A stretch of 64,000 bases of DNA from an uncultured SAR86 cluster bacterium (GCA_902557965.1 CACECK010000003.1:62001-126000); one strand, 5' to 3'. Numbered from the stretch's first letter, positions 39,587-50,805 are shown. The notes: generated from the sequence alone by a model not told the origin. A program made the numbers and translations.

Positions 39587-40596
39587 ATCTTAATAATTTG
39601 TTTTCCAAAATTTTTACCAGTTAAAACATCTCTAAGTGCCTGAGGTGCATTTTCAAACCCCTCAGTGATGGTTTCTTTGTATTTTATTTTATTGCTTTCA
39701 ACATATCCGGAAAGTATTTCTGTAGCTTTATCCCATTCATGCATCCATTCTGTTACTACAAAGAATCTGTGTTCTGGTTTTTTATCTAATTGGCCAAGTA
39801 TTTTGAATGGTGTCTCAGCTTCGAGCATATCTGATTCATTATATTGTGAAATAAAACCACAAATTGGAACCCTTGCTCCTTCATTTAATATTGAAGATAC
39901 CGTTCTTGTTACAGCACCTCCAACATTTTCAAAGTAGATATCTATTCCATTCCCACAAGAAGTATTAAGGTCAGATTTAAAGGCCTCATTTTTATAATCT
40001 ATACAATCATGGAAACCTAACTCTTCTTTTACAAAAGCACATTTATCCGGTCCTCCTGCTATACCAACAACATGACAATCTTTCATTAAGGCCAGTTGGC
40101 CAACAACTGAGCCAACTGCTCCAGAGGCAGCAGAAACAACCACCGTATCTCCTTGATTTGGTTTACCAACCTTATTAAATCCAAAGAATGCTGTTCTACC
40201 AGGCATACCAACCGCACCTAAATATGAGGATAAAGGTATCTTCGAGGACGGAACTTTATAAATAGACGGATCAGTATCTTTTGCTTTAATTATTGTCTGC
40301 CAACCATGGTGAATACAAACATTATCACCAACTTTATAAATGTTGGACTCGCTTTCTACTACAGTACCAACAGTTTCTCCTGTCATAGGCTCACCAATTT
40401 TTGCAGGAGCTGCATACGAAACTCCTTCATTCATTCGGCCTCTCATATAAGGGTCTACAGACAAGAATTTTACTTGAATAATTATTTCACCTTTTTTTAT
40501 TGTCTCCAGGGTATTGCTTTCAAGTTTCCAACAATCATCTTGAGGCATTCCTTGAGGTCGTTTATAAAGTAAAAACTTTTTATTTACATATTCCAT
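39583..40596 (-). CDS. NADP-dependent MDR oxidoreductase (CurA-like)
   Basis: SVDPYMRGRMNE, GMPGRTAFFGFNKVGKPNQGDTVVVSAASGAVGSVVGQ, YFENVGG. Confidence 0.9.
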   Translation of the reverse strand: MEYVNKKFLLYKRPQGMPQDDCWKLESNTLETIKKGEIIIQVKFLSVDPYMRGRMNEGVSYAAPAKIGEPMTGETVGTVVESESNIYKVGDNVCIHHGWQTIIKAKDTDPSIYKVPSSKIPLSSYLGAVGMPGRTAFFGFNKVGKPNQGDTVVVSAASGAVGSVVGQLALMKDCHVVGIAGGPDKCAFVKEELGFHDCIDYKNEAFKSDLNTSCGNGIDIYFENVGGAVTRTVSSILNEGARVPICGFISQYNESDMLEAETPFKILGQLDKKPEHRFFVVTEWMHEWDKATEILSGYVESNKIKYKETITEGFENAPQALRDVLTGKNFGKQIIKI

Positions 40597-40601
40597 AATT
40601 T

Positions 40602-41183
40602 TTATATTAAATTCGTTAAATCTCTAAAATGTTTTCGACACACAGTTTTGTAAATATCATTGCCGCCTACTAAAATTTTTTCGCCTTCTAAAATTACTTC
40701 TCCATCATCACCAATTCTAACAACCATGGTTGCTTTTTTATCACATTCGCTACAAATTGTTTTTAGCTCATTTAGATTATCAGCGATAGCAAGCAATTCG
40801 GAACTACCTGTAAACAATTTTCCTTGAAAATCAGTTCTTATCCCATAACACATGACAGGAACATTTAACTCGTCAGCAATTTTACCTAATTGGTGTATCT
40901 GATCTCTTTCAAGAAATTGCACTTCGTCCACAAATAAACAATTAATAGAATGATCATTAAGATCTTTCATATATTCAAAAAAATTAAACTGTTCGTCTAC
41001 CGAAATGGCTTCAGCCTCTAAACCTATTCTTGAAACAATTTTATTATTTGATTTTTTAGCAATTGCTGCAGGTATAAACAATATTGTTTTCAAATCACTT
41101 TCTAAATAATTATGATTTGATTGAAGGAGGGCAGTCGATTTTCCTGCATTCATTGTTGAGTAAAAAAAATGAAGTTTTGCCAT
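40602..41183 (-). CDS. tdk: Thymidine kinase
   Basis: LHFFYSTMNAGKSTALLQ, FVDEVQFL, CYGIRTDFQGKLFTGS, CxxC pairs; start trimmed to ATG 41183. Confidence 0.95.
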   Translation of the reverse strand: MAKLHFFYSTMNAGKSTALLQSNHNYLESDLKTILFIPAAIAKKSNNKIVSRIGLEAEAISVDEQFNFFEYMKDLNDHSINCLFVDEVQFLERDQIHQLGKIADELNVPVMCYGIRTDFQGKLFTGSSELLAIADNLNELKTICSECDKKATMVVRIGDDGEVILEGEKILVGGNDIYKTVCRKHFRDLTNLI

Positions 41184-41217
41184 ATAATTCATTATATATG
41201 GACTTTAGAATTTCTGA

Positions 41218-41451
41218 ATGAATGTTTTTTTAGAAAATGGTATTACCTGTTTGGATTTACATGGTGAAAGGCATCATGATGTTCCAGATATAAGCATTGA
41301 TTTTGTATACAGGCATCAAGCTCTGCTCCCTCTATTAATAATATGTGGCAATAGTCAGCGAATGATTTCCTTAGTTGAAGATAAACTAAAATCAAATTCA
41401 ATAGGGTTCTCGTCTCCAAGATTTGGTATCATACGAGTTGAAAAAATATAG
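41218..41451 (+). CDS. Stand-alone minimal Smr-domain protein, 77 aa
   Basis: [12 protein letters not shown] (LDLHG motif); overlaps the ORF-track start of the next gene. Confidence 0.6.
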   Translation: MNVFLENGITCLDLHGERHHDVPDISIDFVYRHQALLPLLIICGNSQRMISLVEDKLKSNSIGFSSPRFGIIRVEKI

Positions 41452-41455
41452 CGAT

Positions 41456-42613
41456 ATGGAATTACAAGATATTTTACATTTTGATGATCAGCTTACTGAA
41501 GAGGAATTAATAATACATCGTTCTGCAAAAGAATATTGTAAAAAAGAACTCTTGCCTAGAATTGTAGATGCAAATCGGAATGAAACGTTTGACAAAGGCA
41601 TATACAAAGAAATGGGTAGTCTTGGTTTTTTAGGAGCTCCAATTAAAGGATATGGCTGTGCTGGAACTAATTATGTTTCCTATGGCTTGATCGCAAGAGA
41701 AATAGAAAGGGTGGATTCTAGCTATCGATCTGCTTTTAGCGTTCAAACTTCATTGGCCATGCATGCTATATATGAATTCGGCTCTGATGAACAAAAAGAT
41801 TTTTATTTACCAGATATGGCTAAAGGCGAAAAGCTTGGCTGTTTTGGTTTAACTGAAGCTGATGCTGGATCTGATCCAGGATCTATGAAGACTAAGGCAA
41901 TTGAAAAAGATGATGGCTATGTTTTAAATGGATCAAAAAATTGGATTACAAATTCACCTATTGCAGATGTATTAATTATTTGGGCTAAAGATGAACAAGA
42001 AATTCTAAGAGGTTTTATTGTAGATCGAGACTCAAAGGGATTATCTACACCTAAAATTGATGGTAAGTTTGCATTAAGAGCATCAACTACAGGCCAAATA
42101 TTCTTAGAAGATGTTTTTGTACCAAAAGATAAGATGCTGCCAAAAGTTCAAAGTTTCCGAGGACCATTTTCATGCTTAAATATGGCAAGATATGGAATTG
42201 CTTGGGGAGCCATGGGTGCAGCTGAATTTTGTTGGGAAGCAAGTTTAAATTATTCTTTAGATAGAATTCAATTTGGTAAACCTCTTGCAGCAAAACAGTT
42301 GGTACAAAAGAAATTGGCTGATATGCAAACTGAAATCACACTTGGTTTGCAATCAGTACTTCGTCTTGGAAGATTGATTGATGATAAAAAGATGAAACCT
42401 GAGATGATATCTCTTCTTAAAAGAAATAATTGTCAAAAGGCTTTAGATATTGCCAGGGTTGCAAGAGATATACATGGAGGTAATGGAATATCTGATGAAT
42501 ATCATGTTATTCGTCATTGCATGAATCTCGAAGCAGTTAATACCTATGAAGGAACTTCAGACATTCATGGTTTGATACTAGGTAAATCCCAGACAAACCA
42601 TGAATCGTTTTAA
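41456..42613 (+). CDS. gcdH: Acyl-CoA dehydrogenase, glutaryl-CoA dehydrogenase-like
   Basis: [70 protein letters not shown]; start trimmed to ATG 41456. Confidence 0.9.
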   Translation: MELQDILHFDDQLTEEELIIHRSAKEYCKKELLPRIVDANRNETFDKGIYKEMGSLGFLGAPIKGYGCAGTNYVSYGLIAREIERVDSSYRSAFSVQTSLAMHAIYEFGSDEQKDFYLPDMAKGEKLGCFGLTEADAGSDPGSMKTKAIEKDDGYVLNGSKNWITNSPIADVLIIWAKDEQEILRGFIVDRDSKGLSTPKIDGKFALRASTTGQIFLEDVFVPKDKMLPKVQSFRGPFSCLNMARYGIAWGAMGAAEFCWEASLNYSLDRIQFGKPLAAKQLVQKKLADMQTEITLGLQSVLRLGRLIDDKKMKPEMISLLKRNNCQKALDIARVARDIHGGNGISDEYHVIRHCMNLEAVNTYEGTSDIHGLILGKSQTNHESF

Positions 42614-42614
42614 T

Positions 42615-44681
42615 TTAATTTTCTAAATATTTTTCCAAGAACTCTTCTTGAATATCAAAATACTCTAAAGTTGCTAGTTCACCTCTGCATTTTACACAGT
42701 GGCCTTCATAAGCTTGGAACATAGACATATAAGTTTTACCTTCACGTTCAAGTTTATTTATAAGTTCTCTAGCATGTTCCGGAGGTACAGTTCTGTCATT
42801 AGTTCCCTGAAGGACTAATACAGGAGCTTTAATATTTTTAACATATAGACTAGGAGAGGTCTCGTCAGCATATTTTTTACCTTCTGCGTCTGATAGATTA
42901 CCCCATTCAAGTTTAGCTTCATCTTCCCAGCTATTAAAAACACTTGATTTAGTTGAAAAGTTTTCCAACAACATTTTTTGATTAACAACACCAACTGAGT
43001 TAATACCACATCTGTATAGGTCTGGTGTGAATGTTAGTCCTGCCATAGTTGCATAACCGCCATAACTTGCGCCTGCAATACAAACTCTATCTTTGTCTGC
43101 ATAACCATTTTCGACGGCCCATAAGACACCATCAGAAATATCATCTTGCATAGTTTTGCCCCACTGAGTATTGCCAAGCACATAATGATTAGTTCCTAAC
43201 CCTGTTGAGCCTCTAAAATCCATTTTTAAAACGTTGTAGCCTTTGTTGGCAAAAAATTGTGTCCACCAATCAAATCCAATTCTTTGTTTTGTGTTAGGAC
43301 CACCATGTGGTAGAACTATCATATAATTCTTATCAGTTTTTTTCTTTGTTAGTGTTAAATACGCTGGTATAACAAGACCATCCCTTGCTGTATATTTAAC
43401 AGGAATAGTTTCAGCCATTATTTTTCTGTCAATCCAAGGTGCATATGTATATAGCGGTATCAACTGTGACGCTTGTCTGTTGTAAAAATAATAATCGCCT
43501 GGATTAGAAGGACTTGATACTCTAATTACCATTTTATTCCTTTCTTTATCTCTTGTGACAACACTAACCCATTCGTTTGGAAATACCGCGTCTAATCCAT
43601 TGTAGATCTCTGCTATTTCATCATCAAAATAAATTTTTACTGGCTCTTGTGCTTCGTATGTAACATACAAAAGCTTTCTAGTGTCATAATCAACTCCAGC
43701 TCCACCTGATGCATTTCTACATGTACCAGTAAATCCTCCAACATCATAATTAGGATCTTGGTAAAGCTTGTCACTAAATTCTCTTGTTTCTGGATCGTAC
43801 AGATATAAAGCATTTGTATCGTTATATTCCTCTAATTCACCATTTGGTGAAAACTTTGAACCAGTTACTAGCCATCCTTTGTCAGTAGCAGCAAGAGGTG
43901 TGAAGGAGGGCTGCTGACATGTAAATCTTATGTGTTCAGACCATTCCTTTGAATCTTTATCATATGTATAAATAACTCTATCTAGACTTTCATCAACTAA
44001 AGTAGCAATAGGGTATCCTTCTTGATCTCTATATGTTCCATATACTCTGTCGCCTTTAGCATTTTTTGGAATAAAACCAATAGCCATAAGATTCTTTTTA
44101 CCTGTAAAAATATTCATCTTATAAAAATCACTTCTAAAAGCTCGTCTTTCATTTGACGAAACGATCACATGTTTTGGATCACTATCTAACCTATCTACAA
44201 CACTCATGCCAGTCCAACTTCCTTGACCACCTTTCATTTCCTGTTGACCAATGATTTTTCTTTTTGAACCATCTACATTTACTGCAATAGTAACTAATGC
44301 ATTCATGTTTCTGCCTTTTGCATTAGTCAAACCAGGTCGATATATAAATCTTTCATCTGACATCCATTGAAATCCATAAATACTTTTTTCGCCAATACCA
44401 TCACTAAAGACTCTTGACTGCATTGTCTCTAGATCTATGAAAGTTAGTGACTGGTAGGTCATTTCTTCTTCAACACCTTTAATTTTATCTTGTTCAATAT
44501 CACAAACATCTTCTCTTGGAGATCTTTGTATAGCTAAATATTTACCATTTGGTGAAATAGAAAAGGATGGAGTATCACCCCAGCATGACCAAACCTCATT
44601 GGGCAGCTCATACCACTCTTCAGAAGCTATATTGTTGATAGAAAATATTAATAGAAAAGAAATTATTAATTTTTTTGACAT
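42615..44681 (-). CDS. S9 family peptidase (acylaminoacyl-peptidase-like), with signal peptide
   Basis: PHGGPNTKQRIGFDWWTQFFANKGYNVLKMDFRGSTGLG, CIAGASYGGYATMAGLTFTPDLYRCG, LVLQGTNDRTVPP, YEGHC. Confidence 0.93.
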   Translation of the reverse strand: MSKKLIISFLLIFSINNIASEEWYELPNEVWSCWGDTPSFSISPNGKYLAIQRSPREDVCDIEQDKIKGVEEEMTYQSLTFIDLETMQSRVFSDGIGEKSIYGFQWMSDERFIYRPGLTNAKGRNMNALVTIAVNVDGSKRKIIGQQEMKGGQGSWTGMSVVDRLDSDPKHVIVSSNERRAFRSDFYKMNIFTGKKNLMAIGFIPKNAKGDRVYGTYRDQEGYPIATLVDESLDRVIYTYDKDSKEWSEHIRFTCQQPSFTPLAATDKGWLVTGSKFSPNGELEEYNDTNALYLYDPETREFSDKLYQDPNYDVGGFTGTCRNASGGAGVDYDTRKLLYVTYEAQEPVKIYFDDEIAEIYNGLDAVFPNEWVSVVTRDKERNKMVIRVSSPSNPGDYYFYNRQASQLIPLYTYAPWIDRKIMAETIPVKYTARDGLVIPAYLTLTKKKTDKNYMIVLPHGGPNTKQRIGFDWWTQFFANKGYNVLKMDFRGSTGLGTNHYVLGNTQWGKTMQDDISDGVLWAVENGYADKDRVCIAGASYGGYATMAGLTFTPDLYRCGINSVGVVNQKMLLENFSTKSSVFNSWEDEAKLEWGNLSDAEGKKYADETSPSLYVKNIKAPVLVLQGTNDRTVPPEHARELINKLEREGKTYMSMFQAYEGHCVKCRGELATLEYFDIQEEFLEKYLEN

Positions 44682-44968
44682 GTTTTAACCTTTTGTTTGT
44701 GTATTTATGAATAAGTTATTTGTTTACATTTACTATGTAACCTATACATGATAGTTATTTAAATTAAATTAATCAAAGATATTTGTATAATAATTTTAGA
44801 TATTTTGCCAAATTAGTGCTTTTATTTAAACATAATATCCATACTTATAAATATTAAATATTTTAACTATAAACTTGATTTATATGAGCTTTTGGTTACT
44901 ATTTACACAGGATATTTAACATATTGTGCATATATCATTGAAATTGCGCATTTTTACGGGGAAAACTT

Positions 44969-47900
44969 ATGAATAATAAGCTATTTTTAACTTTATTTTT
45001 TGCATTCACTATGTCGTTGAATGTATTTGCTGACAATCCTGGAGATGAGGTTGTTGAAGAGCCAGTTGCTGTTGAAGAAACAGTTGAAACTGAAACATCA
45101 AGTGATGACTCTTCTGATGACGTTCCAGCGCCAGTTACAACTTCTGATGATGATGAAGTAGTAACTCTGCAAAAGGTTGTTGTTACTGGTTCAAGAATTA
45201 AAAGAACTGATATTGCAGGAGCACTTCCTACAATTGTAATAACAAAAGAAGACATTGATGCATCAGGTTTTAGAAGTGTTACAGAAGCACTTCAGTCCCT
45301 ACCACAAGCTAATGCTTATCGGCAGGATGAACAAAACGTAAATACGTTTACTCCAAATGCCAACGAAATTGATTTAAGAAGAATTGGTCCAGGTAGAGTT
45401 CTTTATCTTATTAACGGAAGAAGAACAGCTGATTATCCACTCCCTTACAACAATGCTTCAAACTTTGTTAACACAGGCACCGTTCCCCGTGGCCTAGTTG
45501 ACAGAATTGAGATTGTTTCTCAGGGTTCATCTGCTATTTATGGTTCTGATGCTGTTACTGGCGTTATTAATATCATTACAACAACAGGTAAAGATTTCTC
45601 AGAACTTGAGGCTAATGTTTCAGTAACTGAGCACGGCAACGATATGATAAGCAGTTTAACTTTTTCAACTGGTGGATTTACTGAAAATTCAAGTTGGACA
45701 ATAGGTATTGACGCAACTCAAGTTGATCCAATGTACCTTAGTGATAGAGAGGGTTTTGATGATTGGACTGATGGCCCAGATTATTCAACTACATACATGA
45801 ACCCACGTTGGGGTGCTGCCGTTCAGATGGCAGGATTTGGAGCTGATACCGCTTCATACAGACCAGCAGATTTTGGCGGACCAGCATGTAACTCACAAGA
45901 GTTATCAGGTGGTGTATTTAGAGATTTCAGTAGAGATTTACCAGATATCTATGGTGTTACTAACTACCCTGGATCATATCAAGGATATGTATGTATGTAT
46001 GGTAGAGGTGCAAACGGTGGTGATACTCAAACAATAGTTAACGAAAGAGAAGATACTACAGTAATGGGCACATTTACCCATAACTTTGATAATGGTGTTC
46101 AAATGGATGCAAGAGTTTTCTATTTTGAAGATATTGCCTATCTAAGAAGCAACGTTTCAAGATATGTATCAATGGGTGATTACCTTGATCCTGCAAGAAT
46201 TCGAGCTACTGTTCAACCAAATGATTTAGTTCCAGTTCAAAATGGTCAACAAATTACATACTCATTAAGATACTTCACTCCAGCTATGGGTGAAGCATTT
46301 GAATCTAAAAGTGATTACAGCGAAGACGTAACAGACTTATTTGTAGGCTTTAGTGGTGTTTTTGATAACGGTTTCGAATGGCAAGCTGGTGTAAACGCAA
46401 CAGAATATAATGCGCTAATTACAAGAAAAACATTAACGTCAGGCATTAAAGATTATATGGCAGGTGTTGGAACAACCTGTGAAGATTCAGTAAGAGAAGA
46501 CAAACTTTGTTACGGATCATATTGGGCAAATGCCTATGGTCCTGCCTATGCTGTTTTTGATGCAGATCCTGCATACGGCTATAACGGTGGACCATGTGGA
46601 GTTGATGTTTTTTATGGAAGAAATAACTGTTGGTTCCCTGATCGTCTCTTCGGAGCTATATCTGCTGAACAATTCAATGGTTGGTTAGCTGATGACAGCA
46701 CTAATTCATATTCTGAACAAATGCTCGCTGACTTTACTATGAGCGGTGAGATTGGCGAAATCAATGGCGCTCCAATCGGTTTTGCTCTTCAATTAGAGTA
46801 TCAGACACAAGAATACAAAATTACTCCATCAGCAGGAAGATTGGATGATGAGCAGTTTGGTGGTGATAATGCTATTGACTTTATCCAAGGCTCTACTAGA
46901 TACGGTGGCGGAGATAGAGAAAGATATTCAGTCGGTGTTGAGTTTAGTTTACCTCTTGCTGATAACGTCGAGATGGGTTTAGCTACAAGATATGACAAAT
47001 ATGATGATGATTCATCTAATGTTGGTGGCGCAATATCATCAATGCTTAACATAGCATACAGACCAACTGAAGATATTCTTTTGAGAGCTTCAGCATCACA
47101 ATCATTCAGAGCTCCTGACATGCATAGAGTTTTTGCTGGTTCTTCTTCAGCATTCTATGGAGGAATTGTTGATGGTCCTTTATGTTTTGCCCAGACATCC
47201 GGTGGTAATGTACCAGGAGCTGGTCAGGCTGAAGGCGCATATAATTTCTGTGATGCTTCATACTCTGCAACTAGAAGAGGTTTTAGTGGCGGTAACAAAG
47301 GGCTATATGAAGAACAAGGCACTAACTATAGCTTTGGAATAGTTACAGAGCTTGCTGAAAATGTTTCTTTCCAATGGGATGCATATCAAATGGTTCTTGA
47401 AGAAGCTGTAAGATCAGGAAGCTATCAGGAACTAGTTCATCAACAAGGTGTATGTTTATACGGTGATGATTACTTAACATTCCTTGGTGGTAATTTACCT
47501 CCAGCAGATTGTGCTCAGGTTAGTGAGTTACTAGTTCGTGGACCAACAACAGATCCACTCACTGGAATAGATGCACCTCTAGGCCCGATTGTTTCAGGTA
47601 CTATGTATCCTTACAACCAAACAAAACTTGAGTTTATTGGTCATGATACATATTTAACATGGACAAAAGAAACAGAGAATGCTGGTGACTTTAGAGTTTC
47701 ATTAGCTTCTTCAACAATTGTTAGAGTTAATAGACAAGAATATGCTAGCTCAGATGAGATAGATCTTCTTGAAGCATTTATCTACGAACCTAGATCACAA
47801 CAAAATTTAACAGTGAGCTGGTCTAGAGAAGATCATGCATTATCTTTATTTGCAGATAGACTAGGTCATATGAACATGTATCAAGGCAAAGTAAGTGATC

Positions 47901-48088
47901 CGCACATCACTTATAATATGTCATACAGTTATGACTATAGTCCTGATATTGATCTTTATTTAAGTGTTAGAAACTTAACTGACGTTATGCCACAAAAAGA
48001 TGGTGGGTTTGGATATCCATACTACTATCAAGGTGTATTTAGTGTATTCGGAAGATATGCTAGTGCAGGCTTTAATTACAGGTTCTAA
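44969..48088 (+). CDS. TonB-dependent receptor, TBDR-3, with acidic N-terminal extension
   Basis: LQKVVVTGSRIKRTDIAGALPTIVI, LINGRRTADYPLPYNN, VDRIEIVSQGSSAIYGSDAVTGVINIIT, C-terminal FNYRF. Confidence 0.95.
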   Translation: MNNKLFLTLFFAFTMSLNVFADNPGDEVVEEPVAVEETVETETSSDDSSDDVPAPVTTSDDDEVVTLQKVVVTGSRIKRTDIAGALPTIVITKEDIDASGFRSVTEALQSLPQANAYRQDEQNVNTFTPNANEIDLRRIGPGRVLYLINGRRTADYPLPYNNASNFVNTGTVPRGLVDRIEIVSQGSSAIYGSDAVTGVINIITTTGKDFSELEANVSVTEHGNDMISSLTFSTGGFTENSSWTIGIDATQVDPMYLSDREGFDDWTDGPDYSTTYMNPRWGAAVQMAGFGADTASYRPADFGGPACNSQELSGGVFRDFSRDLPDIYGVTNYPGSYQGYVCMYGRGANGGDTQTIVNEREDTTVMGTFTHNFDNGVQMDARVFYFEDIAYLRSNVSRYVSMGDYLDPARIRATVQPNDLVPVQNGQQITYSLRYFTPAMGEAFESKSDYSEDVTDLFVGFSGVFDNGFEWQAGVNATEYNALITRKTLTSGIKDYMAGVGTTCEDSVREDKLCYGSYWANAYGPAYAVFDADPAYGYNGGPCGVDVFYGRNNCWFPDRLFGAISAEQFNGWLADDSTNSYSEQMLADFTMSGEIGEINGAPIGFALQLEYQTQEYKITPSAGRLDDEQFGGDNAIDFIQGSTRYGGGDRERYSVGVEFSLPLADNVEMGLATRYDKYDDDSSNVGGAISSMLNIAYRPTEDILLRASASQSFRAPDMHRVFAGSSSAFYGGIVDGPLCFAQTSGGNVPGAGQAEGAYNFCDASYSATRRGFSGGNKGLYEEQGTNYSFGIVTELAENVSFQWDAYQMVLEEAVRSGSYQELVHQQGVCLYGDDYLTFLGGNLPPADCAQVSELLVRGPTTDPLTGIDAPLGPIVSGTMYPYNQTKLEFIGHDTYLTWTKETENAGDFRVSLASSTIVRVNRQEYASSDEIDLLEAFIYEPRSQQNLTVSWSREDHALSLFADRLGHMNMYQGKVSDPHITYNMSYSYDYSPDIDLYLSVRNLTDVMPQKDGGFGYPYYYQGVFSVFGRYASAGFNYRF

Positions 48089-48105
48089 TTCTTAGTAAAT
48101 TCTTT

Positions 48106-48134
48106 AAACACCCGCTTCATGCGGGTGTTTTTTT
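48106..48134 (+). terminator. Rho-independent terminator between TBDR-3 and the DUF3450 gene
   Basis: AAACACCCGC-TTCAT-GCGGGTGTTTTTTT. Confidence 0.92.
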
Positions 48135-48198
48135 GAGGTTTAAAACGTTAGATATATCCCTATATAGTTTATATCTATAAATAATATATAATTGCACA

Positions 48199-48963
48199 AT
48201 GAAAAATCCATACTTTCTTTTAATAACTATATTTGCTTTTTCATCATCGATTTATTCACAAGAAATCGTTGATCAAACATTGAACACGCAAGTTGATGCT
48301 AATGTTCCTGGAGTTGTAGCACAAAAGGAAATTGATAACTTAGATGAGCAAGCTAAAAAACTTTATTATGAATTTAAAGATACTGTTAGTGAATACGAAG
48401 GCCTTCGAAGATACGACGATCAATTAGAAAAGATTGTATTTTCTCAAGAGGATGAAATAAAAGATATTCTTAAACAAATAGATTCATTAGATAATGTTAA
48501 TAAAGAAATTCTACCTTTTTTAAAAGAAACTGTTGATTCACTAAGAAAATTCATCGAGTTGGATATGCCTTTTTTAAAAGAAAGCAGAATTGCAAGAATA
48601 GATGATTTGGATTCAATTATTCTTCAATCAAATGTTACAACTGCCGAAAAGTTTAGAAAAGTTTTTGAAGCCTATCAGCTAGAAGCTGGCTTTGGTAATA
48701 CGATTGAAACCTATCCTGGGTTTATTGATTTGGATAATCAAACTATATCAGTAGATTATTTTAGAATTGGAAGATTGGGTTGGTATTATAGAAGTGCAAA
48801 TGGAAGAGAAACAGGTTACTGGGATAAGTTTTCAGAAAACTGGGTCAATACAGGCGGAAGACTAAATGATGAAATTAAATTAGCCTTAGATATTGCCAAT
48901 AGACAAACACCACCTAACTTTATAACTTTGCCTGTTCAGCCAGTAGATAGAGGAGAGGGTTAA
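48199..48963 (+). CDS. DUF3450 family periplasmic coiled-coil protein
   Basis: Signal peptide; coiled-coil; FRKVFEAYQLEAGFGNTIETYPGFI, FRIGRLGWYYRS...GYWD; located upstream of ExbB-type genes. Confidence 0.85.
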   Translation: MKNPYFLLITIFAFSSSIYSQEIVDQTLNTQVDANVPGVVAQKEIDNLDEQAKKLYYEFKDTVSEYEGLRRYDDQLEKIVFSQEDEIKDILKQIDSLDNVNKEILPFLKETVDSLRKFIELDMPFLKESRIARIDDLDSIILQSNVTTAEKFRKVFEAYQLEAGFGNTIETYPGFIDLDNQTISVDYFRIGRLGWYYRSANGRETGYWDKFSENWVNTGGRLNDEIKLALDIANRQTPPNFITLPVQPVDRGEG

Positions 48964-48964
48964 A

Positions 48965-50293
48965 ATGTATATCAGACTAATAACACTTTTACTATTTCTA
49001 CCTATATTCGTAATTGCACAGGACGAGTCTCAAGAAGAAGTACCAATACCAATAGAAGAACAAAGAAATAACAAAATTAAAGCTCTTTTAAATGTTGTTA
49101 AGGAAAATAAATCTATATATGTTCAGAAAGACCAAGTTAGAGTGCAGAACTTTATAGATCTTGTTGATGAGAGAGAATCAATGCTTGCAAAAGCAAAGAG
49201 AGATCTTGCTAATGAAAAAATTCGTAATGAAAACTTAGAGAAAAGATTTGAAGCCAATGAGAAGGAACTGGCTGAACTCGAGGAGTCATTACAAATAAAA
49301 ATTGGAGTTTTAGGTGAGCTATTTGGTGTAACACGTCAGTTTGCTGGTGAGCTTCTTGCCTCTACTGAAAAAGCTGTAACTTTTTCAGAATATCCTGAAA
49401 GAGTTGGTGTTTTAAGAGATATTGGTGAAACACAAGTACATGATTTAAATCAACTGCAAAACTTATGGATAAGTTATTTAGATGAAATTGTTTCATCCGG
49501 TGAAGTTAAAACTGTTGAAGCAAATATAATTGATAGAGATGGTGAATCTATTACTGGTGAAATTGTTAGATATGGACATTTCACAACAACTTATAAAAAT
49601 AAATTCGTTACACCAGTTCCTGAATTAAGTGGTTTTGAACTACTTCAAAGACAACCTGAAAGAGATGTATTAAAAAATCTTAGAAAACATCAAAGAAGCG
49701 ATGACTATAGGATTACTTCAATAGATCCTACTAGAGGATTTTTGCTATCACTGTATTTAGATAAACCTGGCTGGATTGATAGAATTGCTCAAGGTAAATC
49801 AATTGGTTTCATAATAATACTCATAGGTATAAGTGGGTTTGTTTTCTCTATTTACAAAATATATCAATTAAGAGAACAAGAGAAAGAAATTATTGCTGAT
49901 AATGCAAAAGTTAAACTTGATATGGAAAATAGTATTAAAGATACTGCGAGCTATGAATCTAAAGAAAATATATTAGATGAATTTATTATTAATTACACTG
50001 GCAAATTAGAATGGGGTGCTAATTGGGTAAAATTCTTTGCTGCTGTTGCACCTTTGTTGGGTTTGTTGGGAACTGTTATCGGAATGATAGAAACATTCCA
50101 AGCTATTACCTTATTTGGTACAGGTGATCCTAAGCAAATGGCAGGTGGTATATCTCAAGCTCTTGTAACAACAATGCTAGGTTTGATTGTTGCAGCTCCT
50201 TTATTAGGCCTATATACATATATTTCACAAAAGGTTTCTAATTTATCTCAAGTCCTTGAAGAAAAAGCATCTTATCTTCTTGCTCAGGAATAA
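48965..50293 (+). CDS. TtpC-type MotA/TolQ/ExbB proton channel protein with periplasmic N-terminal extension
   Basis: Signal peptide plus coiled-coil N-terminus; C-terminal VAPLLGLLGTVIGMIETFQAITLFGTGDPKQMAGGISQALVTTMLGLIVAAPLL. Confidence 0.92.
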   Translation: MYIRLITLLLFLPIFVIAQDESQEEVPIPIEEQRNNKIKALLNVVKENKSIYVQKDQVRVQNFIDLVDERESMLAKAKRDLANEKIRNENLEKRFEANEKELAELEESLQIKIGVLGELFGVTRQFAGELLASTEKAVTFSEYPERVGVLRDIGETQVHDLNQLQNLWISYLDEIVSSGEVKTVEANIIDRDGESITGEIVRYGHFTTTYKNKFVTPVPELSGFELLQRQPERDVLKNLRKHQRSDDYRITSIDPTRGFLLSLYLDKPGWIDRIAQGKSIGFIIILIGISGFVFSIYKIYQLREQEKEIIADNAKVKLDMENSIKDTASYESKENILDEFIINYTGKLEWGANWVKFFAAVAPLLGLLGTVIGMIETFQAITLFGTGDPKQMAGGISQALVTTMLGLIVAAPLLGLYTYISQKVSNLSQVLEEKASYLLAQE

Positions 50294-50295
50294 TT

Positions 50296-50805
50296 ATGCT
50301 AGATGAATTATTTATTAGAGGAGGGCCTGTTTTATATATATTATTTGGCCTGACTTTTTTAATCTTTACATTATTGATTGATAAGTACGTATTTATTTTT
50401 ATTCAAAGTAAAAAATGGGTAAACAACAAATTTAATCAGTTTGTTAAATTGAACCCACCTAGTGCTACAAAATATAAGTTTGTTGAATCAACCCTTATTT
50501 CAAATGTTAAAAGAAAAACTGCCTCGAATATTAAAGTTTTAGATGGTCTCATTGGAATGTGTCCCATGATAGGGCTACTAGGAACGGTTTATGGGATGAT
50601 CGAAGTATTTGAAGTATTGTCTTTTATGGGAACTGGAAACCCTAGAGCAATGTCTTCCGGTGTTGCTAAAGCAACAATTCCAACAATGGCTGGCATGGTA
50701 ATTTCTTTATTTGGTCTTTATTTTAGACAGGACCTTAATCAAAGAATGGATAAAATTGTTTTAAATCTTCGAGACTCTTTGAAAAGCGAAGGATATCAAT
50801 TATGA
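50296..50805 (+). CDS. exbB: MotA/TolQ/ExbB proton channel family protein (ExbB2)
   Basis: CPMIGLLGTVYGMIEVFEVLSFMGTGNPRAMSSGVAKATIPTMAGMVIS. Confidence 0.92.
   Translation: MLDELFIRGGPVLYILFGLTFLIFTLLIDKYVFIFIQSKKWVNNKFNQFVKLNPPSATKYKFVESTLISNVKRKTASNIKVLDGLIGMCPMIGLLGTVYGMIEVFEVLSFMGTGNPRAMSSGVAKATIPTMAGMVISLFGLYFRQDLNQRMDKIVLNLRDSLKSEGYQL

Noticed and set aside
46801-47121. Minus-strand 106-aa ORF inside TBDR-3
   Set aside because: Antisense shadow ORF in a strongly coding region.
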